Of a stretch of DNA of 64,000 bases, positions 34,126-42,800 are shown one piece after another; the first letter of the stretch is position 1; every line of letters starts with the position of its first letter. The notes below the pieces were generated by a model, which was given only the letters and a program-made list of their open reading frames with translations, searched no databases and was not told the origin of the DNA. Source of the stretch: Nonomuraea polychroma (GTDB lineage: Bacteria; Actinomycetota; Actinomycetes; Streptosporangiales; Streptosporangiaceae); assembly GCF_004011505.1 (NCBI RefSeq), contig NZ_SAUN01000001.1, positions 4,402,001 through 4,466,000 of the forward strand, read 5' to 3'. The translations under genes and the position numbers were made by a program.

Positions 34126-35208
34126 GTGACCGGGCCGCTGCACCTGCGCGGCATCGCGCTTCCGGCGGAGGAGGCCGTCGAGTTCTGGATCAGGGACGGC
34201 CTGCTGACGGATGAGCCGGTGCCGGGAGCCGCGACCGTCGTGGACGGCGGCTGGCTGGTGCCTGGCCTCGTGGACGCCCACACCCATCCCGGCGCCGAGC
34301 AGCCGGGCGACCCGCTCGATGCGGACCTGCTGCGGCGACACGGCAGGGAGCATCTGGCGGCGGGCGTGACGCTGCTGCGCGTGCCCGGTTCGGCGGATCG
34401 CCTGCCGGGATGGTTCGGCACCGAGCCGGACCTGCCGCGGGTGGTGTCCGCCGGCCGCTGGCTGGGCCTGCCCGGCATGTTCTACGACGGCTGGGTACGG
34501 CACGTCGGCGAGGCGGAGCTGGCCGACGCGGCTGTCGAGGAGACGCTCGCCTCCGGCGCCTGGTGCAAGATCTACGCCGACTGGGTGGTCGACGAAGCCG
34601 GGCTGGACGGTCCCCGCCTGCCAGCCGACCGGCTTGCCGAGGCCACCCGGCGGGTGCACGCCGTCGGAGGGCGGGTCGCCGTGCACGCGCAGACGGCCGA
34701 GGGCGCCAGGGTGGCGGTCGAGGCAGGGGTGGACAGCCTGGAACACGGCCTCGGGTTGGAAGCCGCTCTGCTGGATCGGATGGCGGCCCAGGGCACGGCG
34801 CTCGTGCCGACGTTCACCGTCTGGCGCACCTTCGAACGCGTCGCTCGCGCCTCGCGCTCGGCCCGCTTCCGCGACTGGTTCCGCACCGCGCACGCCCGGC
34901 TGGGACCGCTGGTGTCGGCCGCGTACGAGGCGGGCGTGACGGTCCTGGCCGGGACCGACAGCTACGGGACGCCCGTGCTCCCGCACGGCTGCGTGAGCGG
35001 CGAGGTTCGCCACCTGGCGGCCGCGCCGATGCCCGCGGAGGCGGCGATCGGCGCGGCATCGTGGACCGCACGGTCCTTTCTGGGGTTTCCTCTGCTGAAG
35101 CCGGGAGCGGCCGCCGACGTCGTGGCCTACCACCAGGACCCCCGTACCGACCTGAGAGTTCTCGAACATCCCGCGCGCGTCATCCATCGTGGCCGGGTCG
35201 TGAGGTAG
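34126..35208 (+). CDS. Amidohydrolase family metalloenzyme
   Basis: A 360-residue imidazolonepropionase-like amidohydrolase. The metal-binding HxH is VPGLVDAHTHPGA; later ligands are VAVHAQT, SLEHGLGLE and LAGTDSYGTP, giving the usual H-x-H, K/E, H, H, D set. The short N-terminal beta-sandwich (LRGIALPAEEAVEFWIRDG) and the C-terminal return (GAAADVVAYHQDPRTDL) are typical. The substrate is likely a cyclic amide, lactam or small N-acyl compound, but cannot be named. GTG at 34126 lies 45 bp after the YeiH gene, with GGGAAG upstream, so the two may be co-transcribed. Confidence 0.83.
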   Translation: MTGPLHLRGIALPAEEAVEFWIRDGLLTDEPVPGAATVVDGGWLVPGLVDAHTHPGAEQPGDPLDADLLRRHGREHLAAGVTLLRVPGSADRLPGWFGTEPDLPRVVSAGRWLGLPGMFYDGWVRHVGEAELADAAVEETLASGAWCKIYADWVVDEAGLDGPRLPADRLAEATRRVHAVGGRVAVHAQTAEGARVAVEAGVDSLEHGLGLEAALLDRMAAQGTALVPTFTVWRTFERVARASRSARFRDWFRTAHARLGPLVSAAYEAGVTVLAGTDSYGTPVLPHGCVSGEVRHLAAAPMPAEAAIGAASWTARSFLGFPLLKPGAAADVVAYHQDPRTDLRVLEHPARVIHRGRVVR

Positions 35209-35369
35209 GGAGAGCTCCCGCCCTGCTCGGCCCGCGCCGCCGTCTCGGAGCGGCCCTCACCTCCATCGACCAGGTCCGCCGGCACCCGAGCGCGTGTCTC
35301 ACCCGGCGACCGCAGGCCGAGCTCATGACATCGGATCAATGTGCGCGTGCAATGAGTCCTCGCTGCTAA

Positions 35370-35389
35370 ATGCAGCGGATCCACTGCAT
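35370..35389. promoter_or_regulatory. 20-bp near-palindrome upstream of the fucosidase gene
   Basis: ATGCAGCGGATCCACTGCAT is symmetric at 18 of 20 positions. It lies about 90 bp before the GH95 start. A second palindrome, ACATCGGATGT (35401-35411), and a partial copy (ACATCGGATCAATGT, 35328-35342) flank it. Together they suggest a regulator-binding region. A possible promoter is TTGTTA (35418-35423), 17 bp, TATCTC (35441-35446). Confidence 0.5.
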
Positions 35390-35479
35390 CTACGCAAAAT
35401 ACATCGGATGTCAACTCTTGTTACGTGTCCATTTCGGTGCTATCTCCTTGGGCGACGTTCCTTGTGATCGGAGGATTCC

Positions 35480-38400
35480 GTGGCTCACCCCCCAAGGCGG
35501 CGATTCAGCGCCAGTCTGATGGTCGCGTTAAGCCTGGCAGCGGGCCTTTCAGCCCCTGCATTCGCGCAATCAGGCGGCCAGGCGCCGACCGGCTCAGGCC
35601 GGACACCCGATGACTTGACGCTCTGGTACGACAAGCCCGCCACAGACTGGGAGACGCAGGCGCTGCCCATCGGCAACGGCCCTCTGGGCGCGATGGTGTT
35701 CGGGGGCGTGGCGTCGGAGCAGATCCAGTTCAACGAGAAGACCTTGTGGACCGGCGGCCCCGGCTCCCCGGGCTACGACTTCGGCAACTGGAAGACGCCG
35801 CGGCCCGGCGCCATCGCGGCGGTGCAGCAGCAGATCGACCGTGACGGCAAGATGGCGCCGAACGACGTGGCCGCCAGGCTGGGCCAGCCCAAGACAGGCT
35901 TCGGCGCGTACCAGACCTTCGGCGACCTGCACCTGGACTTCGCCGGCGCGCCGCAGGACGCCGCCGGCTACCGCCGCGAGTTGAGCCTGCGCGAGGCCGT
36001 CGCCCGGGTGGGCTACACCGCCGACGGGGTCCGCTACGAGCGTGAATACTTCGCCAGCAACCCCGGCAACGTGATCGTCGGCCGGCTCGCCGCCGACCAG
36101 GGCGGCAAGGTGTCGTTCACGCTGCGCCACACCTCGCCGCGCAACGACAAGACGGTCACCGCCGCCGGCGGCCGGCTCACCATCCGCGGCCGGCTCAGCA
36201 ACAACACCATGACGTTCGAGGCCCAGGTGCAGGTGATCGCTCACGGCGGCACCCGTACCGACGCCGGAGACAAGATCACCGTCACCGGCGCCGACAGCGC
36301 CGTGTTCGTGCTCTCGGCCGGCACCGACTACGCCGACACCTACCCCACCTACCGGGGCGACAACCCGCACGCCAAGGTCACCGCCGCGGTGGACGCCGCC
36401 GCCGCGAAGGGCTACGACCAGCTCAAGGCCGCGCACGTCGCCGACTACCGCAAGCTGTTCGACCGGGTGAAGCTCGACCTCGGCCAGACCGCGCCGACGA
36501 TCCCCACCGACCGGTTGCGCAAGAACTACACCGGAGGCACCTCGGCGGACGACCGCGCGCTGGAGGCGCTGTTCTTCGCCTACGGCCGCTACCTGCTCAT
36601 CTCCTCCTCCCGGGAGAACGACCTGCTGCCGGCCAACCTGCAGGGCGTCTGGAACAAGTCCACCAGCCCGCCCTGGTCGGCCGACTACCACGTCAACATC
36701 AACCTCCAGATGAACTACTGGCTCGCCGAGCAGACCAACCTGCACGAGACCACGACGCCGTACGACCGCTACATCGCGGCCCTGGTCGCGCCGGGCCGCA
36801 AGACCGCCCAGGACATGTACGGCGCGCGCGGCTGGGTGGTCAACAACGAGACCAACCCCTTCGGCTTCACCGGCGTGCACGACTGGGCCACCGCTTTCTG
36901 GTTCCCCGAGGCCGCCGCCTGGACCACCCAGCACCTCTACGACAGCTACCGCTTCACCGGCGACGTGGACTACCTGCGCGAGACCGCGTACCCGGTGATC
37001 AAGGGCGCGGCGGAGTTCTGGCTGGACTTCCTGCACACCGACCCGCGCGACGGCAAGCTGGTGGTCTCCCCGAGCTACTCCCCCGAGCACGGCGACTTCT
37101 CCGCGGGCGCGTCGATGTCCCAGCAGATCGTCCGGGAGGTGTTCACCAACGCCCTGGCCGCCGCCAAGAAGCTGAACGTGGACGAGGACTTCCAGGCCGA
37201 GGTGAACGCCGCCCTGGCCAAGCTCGACCCGGGCCTGCGCATCGGCTCCTGGGGCCAGCTCCAGGAATGGAAGAGCGACTGGGACTCCAAGACCGACACC
37301 CACCGGCACGTCTCCCACCTGTACGCCCTCCACCCGGGCAACCAGATCACCCCCGGCACCCCGGAGGCCGAGGCGGCCAGGATCTCGCTGACCGCGCGGG
37401 GCGACGGCGGCACCGGCTGGAGCAAGGCCTGGAAGATCAACTTCTGGGCGCGGCTGCTGGACGGCGACCACGCGCACAAGATGCTCGCCGAACAGCTCAA
37501 GGGCTCCACGCTGGACAACCTGTGGGACACCCACCCGCCGTTCCAGATCGACGGCAACTTCGGCGCCACCTCCGGCATCGCCGAGATGCTGGTGCAGAGC
37601 CAGCACGACGTGGTGCACGTGCTGCCCGCCCTGCCCTCCGCCTGGAGGGACGGCTCGGTGTCCGGCCTGCGCGCCCGCGGCGACGTCACCGTGGACGCCG
37701 CCTGGAAGGACGGCGCGCCCCGCACCGTCACCGTGCGCCCGGCCAGGACCGGCCCGATCAAGGTCAGGTCGCCGTTCATCGCCGGCCGCTACCGCGTCTA
37801 CGACGAGCAGGGCCACGAGGTCGGCCCGCACCGCGACGGTGACACCCTGAGCTGGGACGCTCGCGCGGGCAAGGCGTACACGATCCAGAACGAGGCGGCC
37901 GTCGCCCTGGAGACGCCCGACACGGCCAGGCCGGACACCGCCTTCGAAGCCCGGGTCACGGTCACCGCCACCGGCCGGCGGGCGGTGCCCGCCGCGGACG
38001 TGACGCTCGCCGTACCGCAAGGGTGGACCGTCGAGCCGGCCACCCGTCACGTGGCGGCCGCGGCGCCGGGCGAGACGCGCACCGCCGCCTTCACCGTCAC
38101 GCCCGGACCGGCCGGCGGCTCGCGCCGCGCGGTGCTGTCCACGGCGGTCACCGGCGACTCCTGGAAGGGCGCGGCCTCGGCCGTGCTCGCCATGGAACCC
38201 TGTGCCCCGCCCGCGAGCGGCTCGGTCCTGGTCGCCTGGGACCCGCAGGAAGGCGCCACGGTCGCCGACGCCTCAGGCAACGGGCGCGACGCCACCGTCA
38301 CCGGCGGCACCGCCGCCTACGACGCCACGGCCCCATCGGGCAGCGGACTCGTCCTCGACGGCAACACCTTCCTGACCACCGCGGACACCACGCTCGGCCT

Positions 38401-38833
38401 CATACGCGAGGCGACGTTCGCCGCCGAGGTCAAGATTGCGGGCAGCGGCTACCGCCGGCTGTTCGACTCCCAGCGGTCCGGTGACCCCGGCACCGACGGC
38501 GTGCTCATCGACGTGACCCCGAGCAACACGCTGCGCTTCATCGGCGCGGGCACGAACGTCACCCTGAACACCGCCCTGCCCACCGGCCGCTGGATCGACC
38601 TCGTGGTCACCCTGGACCGCAGCGGCGCCCTCACCGTCTACGTGGACGGCCAGCGCAAGGCCACCGGTCAGGCCACCTCCGACGGCATCACCGGCTGCAC
38701 CTCCCGCCCGCTGCGTTTCGGCGCCGACCAGGGCGGCGGCCAGCGACTCAGCGGTGGGGTGGACAGGGCGGCCATCATCGCCAGGACGCTGACCGCCGAC
38801 GAGGTGAAGAACTGGCGGCAGCTCGCCTTCTGA
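35480..38833 (+). CDS. Secreted GH95 alpha-L-fucosidase/galactosidase with C-terminal LamG-like domain
   Basis: A 1117-residue exported glycosidase. After a signal peptide (cleaved near AFA-QSG) comes the GH95 N-terminal beta-sandwich (LTLWYDKPATDWETQALPIG, MVFGGVASEQIQFNEKTLW), an (alpha/alpha)6 barrel (VNINLQMNYWLAEQTNLHET, SPSYSPEHGDFSAG, WSKAWKINFWARL) and a C-terminal beta-domain. A spacer with NEW3-like sequence precedes a LamG/concanavalin-like domain at about 920-1117. GH95 removes alpha-1,2-L-fucose or L-galactose by inversion. GTG at 35480 has GGAGG 5 nt upstream. Codon 17 (35528), inside the signal peptide, is TTA, suggesting BldA-dependent, development-linked secretion. The coding region is unusually C-ending. 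Confidence 0.9.
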   Translation: MAHPPRRRFSASLMVALSLAAGLSAPAFAQSGGQAPTGSGRTPDDLTLWYDKPATDWETQALPIGNGPLGAMVFGGVASEQIQFNEKTLWTGGPGSPGYDFGNWKTPRPGAIAAVQQQIDRDGKMAPNDVAARLGQPKTGFGAYQTFGDLHLDFAGAPQDAAGYRRELSLREAVARVGYTADGVRYEREYFASNPGNVIVGRLAADQGGKVSFTLRHTSPRNDKTVTAAGGRLTIRGRLSNNTMTFEAQVQVIAHGGTRTDAGDKITVTGADSAVFVLSAGTDYADTYPTYRGDNPHAKVTAAVDAAAAKGYDQLKAAHVADYRKLFDRVKLDLGQTAPTIPTDRLRKNYTGGTSADDRALEALFFAYGRYLLISSSRENDLLPANLQGVWNKSTSPPWSADYHVNINLQMNYWLAEQTNLHETTTPYDRYIAALVAPGRKTAQDMYGARGWVVNNETNPFGFTGVHDWATAFWFPEAAAWTTQHLYDSYRFTGDVDYLRETAYPVIKGAAEFWLDFLHTDPRDGKLVVSPSYSPEHGDFSAGASMSQQIVREVFTNALAAAKKLNVDEDFQAEVNAALAKLDPGLRIGSWGQLQEWKSDWDSKTDTHRHVSHLYALHPGNQITPGTPEAEAARISLTARGDGGTGWSKAWKINFWARLLDGDHAHKMLAEQLKGSTLDNLWDTHPPFQIDGNFGATSGIAEMLVQSQHDVVHVLPALPSAWRDGSVSGLRARGDVTVDAAWKDGAPRTVTVRPARTGPIKVRSPFIAGRYRVYDEQGHEVGPHRDGDTLSWDARAGKAYTIQNEAAVALETPDTARPDTAFEARVTVTATGRRAVPAADVTLAVPQGWTVEPATRHVAAAAPGETRTAAFTVTPGPAGGSRRAVLSTAVTGDSWKGAASAVLAMEPCAPPASGSVLVAWDPQEGATVADASGNGRDATVTGGTAAYDATAPSGSGLVLDGNTFLTTADTTLGLIREATFAAEVKIAGSGYRRLFDSQRSGDPGTDGVLIDVTPSNTLRFIGAGTNVTLNTALPTGRWIDLVVTLDRSGALTVYVDGQRKATGQATSDGITGCTSRPLRFGADQGGGQRLSGGVDRAAIIARTLTADEVKNWRQLAF

Positions 38834-38863
38834 CCCCTTCCACGCCGGATCGCGGCGTGCGTC

Positions 38864-38895
38864 CGGAGCCGGATGGGAACCCGCATCCGGCTCCG
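38864..38895 (+). terminator. Terminator hairpin of the GH95 gene
   Basis: CGGAGCCGGATG (38864-38875) pairs perfectly with CATCCGGCTCCG (38884-38895) over an 8-nt loop, 30 bp after the stop. A smaller hairpin, CACGCC/GGCGTG (38841-38859), precedes it. The remaining bases to 39038 hold no gene. Confidence 0.75.
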
Positions 38896-39038
38896 TAAGA
38901 CGGGGCCGCATCGCCGCACCTCGCCGAGAAACGCCCCTCTGACCTGTCCATATAGTGGCCGCCGGTGCACCATGCACAGCCGGTGTGTGGGCGCGGCGCG
39001 GCATTCGGCACAGCCGGGCGGAAGGGGGGCGGTCCCGG

Positions 39039-39671
39039 TCAATCCGCGCAGAGCTGGGCACGCAGGGTGTCGTGGGCCCAGCGCTCGAACCGGTCGGGCG
39101 TCCAGCCGCGGTTGCGGACGAACAACAGGTAGACATCCGGGCTGAGCACGCCGTAGAGGAGATCGGCGGCGTGCTCCGCCGGCACGTCCGGGCGCGCCCC
39201 CGGCTTGCCCATCAGGCTCTGCGCCGCGGCCGTCGAGACGATGTGGCGCGGGTCCTCTCCGCTCGGCCACATCTCCGCGACCTCCGGATCCGTGGCCTCG
39301 GCGATCTCCAGCACCTTGACCATCGGGGACACCCGCTCCAGCACGGCCCGCGTGCCCGACACGTGCTGCCGCAGGTGCTCCTGGGCCGTGGCCGTGGCCA
39401 GGGCCTCGCGGAACCAGGGCCGGTCCATGGTCGCCATGGGGAGGTCGTCGCCCGCGATCGTGACGTCGACGAGATCCTTGAGCAGCCGGCGCTTGTTGCC
39501 GAACACGAAGTAGACCGTCTGCACCGCCACGCCCGCCTTGTCGGCGATCTGCTGCAGCATGGTCGCGCCGTAGCCCTGCGTCACGAACAGGTCCCCCGCG
39601 GCCTCCAGGATGCGCCGCCGGGTCTCTGCGGACTTCTGCGCCTTCTTGCCGGGCTTCTTGCCATCGCTCAC
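39039..39671 (-). CDS. TetR family transcriptional regulator
   Basis: A 210-residue TetR repressor. The N-terminal helix-turn-helix reads TRRRILEAAGDLFVTQGY then MLQQIADKAGVAVQTVYFVF and GNKRRLLKDL; the remaining helices form the ligand-binding dimer domain. A lysine-rich N-terminal arm (DGKKPGKKAQKSAE) may contact DNA. GTG at 39671. It is divergent from the giant P-type ATPase, with 156 bp between starts, so it is the likely regulator of that transporter. The ligand is unknown; a metal or membrane-active compound would fit the neighbour (inference). Confidence 0.86.
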   Translation of the reverse strand: MSDGKKPGKKAQKSAETRRRILEAAGDLFVTQGYGATMLQQIADKAGVAVQTVYFVFGNKRRLLKDLVDVTIAGDDLPMATMDRPWFREALATATAQEHLRQHVSGTRAVLERVSPMVKVLEIAEATDPEVAEMWPSGEDPRHIVSTAAAQSLMGKPGARPDVPAEHAADLLYGVLSPDVYLLFVRNRGWTPDRFERWAHDTLRAQLCAD

Positions 39672-39827
39672 GCGAGCAAGATTAACCCAACTCTAGAGGC
39701 AGACTATGAGAACGTGTTCGCCGGTCAGCCCTCCGGGGGGTACGTCCGCAAACCCATCGCAATGCGCTGGCATGACATCGATCTGCTCGGGAACTTGGGG
39801 ACCCAGAACATACGGGAGGGGAGAGAC
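39672..39827. promoter_or_regulatory. Divergent promoter region of tetR and the P-type ATPase
   Basis: Two short palindromes, CTCTAGAG (39691-39698) and GAACGTGTTC (39710-39719), lie near the tetR start and are candidate TetR operators. The region near 39680-39715 has lower GC than its surroundings. No promoter hexamers are convincing. Confidence 0.35.
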
Positions 39828-42800
39828 ATGGCGTTGCTGGGGCTGCGGGCGCCGGCCCCTGTCTCTGGAGCGGTCGGGCTGGTCACCGGAGCGGCGGGCT
39901 GGCTGCTGGGTGGAGAGCGTGACGTGCGGGATGTGTGGGAGTGCCCCGGCCGGCTCCACATCGAGACGCATGGCGTGCACGGCCCGGGCGGTTCCCGCGT
40001 GGCGCGACGGGTGGAGCACGCCCTGCAGCGGCATCCGGGAGTGCTGTGGGCGCGGGTGAACGCGCCGGCCTGCCGGGTGGTGGTCGGCCTGGCCGACCCG
40101 CCGCCGCCCCGCCGCGACCTGGTGGCCCTGGTGGAGCATGCCGAGTCCGCCCCGATCAACGAGGACGAGGAGATCGCCGAGGAGGAGCTGCACCACCCCG
40201 CCGAAGGCCCGGCACGGACCCGGGCGCTGCCCAACCTGGCCGTCGACACGGCCGCGCTGGCCCTGTCCGGCCTGACCCGGCTGGCGCCGTGGGCGCCGCT
40301 GCCGACCGAGCTGGCCGGCCTGCTCTCCGCCACCTCGCTGCACCCGCGGCTGCGTGAGCTGGCCGCCGAGCACCTGCACGGACAGGAGCGGGCGGAGTCG
40401 CTGGTCTCCATGGCCGCCGGGCTGGCGCACGCCCTCGCGGAGGGCGGCTCGGGCGTGGTGCTGGACGTCGCCCAGCGGATCGGCCAGTGGCAGGAGGCGC
40501 GTGCCTCACAGCAGGCGTGGCAGGAGGCGGAGCCGCGGCTCATCCGCGGTCCCGAGGACGCCGGGGCCGATCCGGTGGTGGTGGAGCGTCCGTGCCGGTT
40601 GCCGGACGGCCCGGTGGAGCGTTACCAGCGGCGGGTGCTGGCTTTCGGGGCGGCCGCGGTGCCCGCGGCCACGCCGCTGGTGGGCTGGCGGCGGGCGGCG
40701 GCCGTGGGGCTGGCCACGCTGCCGAAGGCGACCGAGGCGGGGCGGGCCGCGTTCGCCTCCCATCTGGGTACGGTGCTGGCGCGCAGCGGCGCGCTGGTGA
40801 TGGACCGGGCGGCGTTGCGCCTGCTGGGGCGGCTGGACACGCTCGTACTGGACGAGGTCGCGCTGCGTTCGGCGCGGTGGGAGACGACCGACCTGGTCCC
40901 GCTGGCGGGGGTGGACGCCGGCGAGGTGGCCGAGGCCGGTTTCGCGTTGTTCGCGCCCGAGGACGCGCGGGCGGTGCGCCGTGCGGGCGAGTGGGTGCTG
41001 GGGCCGGTCGAGGAGCTGGAGCTGCGCGGGCGCACCGGGGTACGCGAGCGGCGGCGGCTGGCCAGGCGGGGCGCCGAGGTGGTGCTGGGCCTGGCCCGGC
41101 GCGGGCGGCTGGAGGCCGTGCTGGCGGCCGAGCGGGAGACCGCGGCCGGACTCGACGCGCTGATCGGCGCGGCTCGCCGCGCGGGGCTCAGGATCGTGCT
41201 GGCCACGGACGAGCAGCGGCCGCGGGACGGCTACGCCGATGACGTGATCGAGCGTTCCCGTGGTCTGGCCGCCGCGGTGCGCGAGATCCAGGCGGCGGGC
41301 GGGGCGGTCATGCTGATCTCGGGCGATCGGCGGGCGCTGGGCAGCGCGGACTGCGGGATCGGCGTGCACCAGGACGGCTCGCCGCCGCCGTGGGGAGCGC
41401 ACGTGCTGGCCGGATCCGAGCTGGGCACGGCGGTTCTGCTGGTGGAGGCCGTGGCGGCGGCTCGCTGCGTCGACCGCGACTGCATCATGCTGGCGCAGGC
41501 GGCCACCGGCATCGGCGCCGTGGCCGCGCTGGAGGGAGGGGCGCGGCCCGCCGCGCGCAGTCTGGGCGCGGTCAACGCCGGTGCGGCGCTGGGCTTCTTC
41601 GACGGGGTCTGGCGCGCCCATCACGTGCACACCCGTACGCCCACGCGTGCCGCCGCCCGCCCGCCCTGGCACCTCATGCCCGCCGCGGCCGCCCTGCGCC
41701 GGCTCGACACCACCGAACAGGGCCTGACCAGCGACGAGGCACGGACGCGGTGGCGGGCGGGCGGTCGCTTGGAGCCACTGGGCACCAGCCTGGGCGTGGC
41801 GTTCCTGGAAGAGCTGGCCAATCCGCTGACCCCGATCCTGGCCGGCGGAGCGGCGCTGAGCGCGGTCGTCGGATCGCTCGTGGACGCGGGTCTGGTCGCC
41901 GGGATCACCGGGGTGTCCGCGCTGACCGGCGCCGTGCAACGGGTGCACACCGACCGCGCCCTGGCCGACCTGATGGCCCGATCCGCGGTGGGAGCGACCG
42001 TCCGCCGCGACGGCATCGACCGTGTCGTCACCGCCGAGCAGCTCGTGCCGGGCGACGTGATCCGGCTCGGTCCCGGTGACGTCGTCCCGGCCGACTGCCG
42101 GTTGCTGGAGGCGGACGGGGTGGAGGCCGACGAGTCGTCGCTCACCGGCGAGTCCCTGCCGGTGGCCAAGGATCCGGCGCCGGTCGTCGCCGCGGAGATC
42201 GCCGAGCGTCGCTCCATGTTGTACGAGGGCACCACGCTGGCGGCCGGCCGCGCCACGGCGGTCGTCGTGGCGACCGGCGCGGACACCGAAGTGGGCCGCA
42301 GCATGGCGGCCGCCCGGCAGAGCGCCCCCACGACCGGCGTGCAGGCGCATCTGAGCCGGTTCACCCGCCACAGCCTGCCCGTGGCGCTGGGTTCGGCGGC
42401 CGCGGTCACCGGGGCAGGGCTGCTGCACGGCGTGTCCGTCCGCAAGAGCCTGGGCGCGGCGGTGAACCTGGCGATCGCCTCCGTACCCGAAGGGCTGCCG
42501 TTCCTGGTCAACGCCGCCCAGCTCGCCGCCGCCCGCCGGCTGGCCGACCTCGGGGCGCTCGTGCGCAACCCGCGTACCATCGAGGCCCTCGGCCGGGTGG
42601 ACGTGCTGTGCTTCGACAAGACCGGCACCCTGACCGAGGGCCGGCTGGCGGTGCACCAGGTCCACGACGGCACCCACGCCTGCTCACCGCAGTCGCTCGA
42701 CGGTTCATGCCGGGGTGTGGTGGCGGCCGCCCTGCGGGCCAGCCCGGACGCACGACACCCCACCGACCTGGCTCACCGGACCGATCGCGCCGTGGTGGAG

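Noticed and set aside
35594..38050. 818-codon minus-strand frame across the fucosidase gene
   Set aside because: It is the mirror of a strongly C-ending gene and is dominated by Gly, Val and Arg without any domain.
39828..41700. N-terminal half of the giant ATPase as a separate gene
   Set aside because: The frame is continuous and the same double architecture is known in CtpI.
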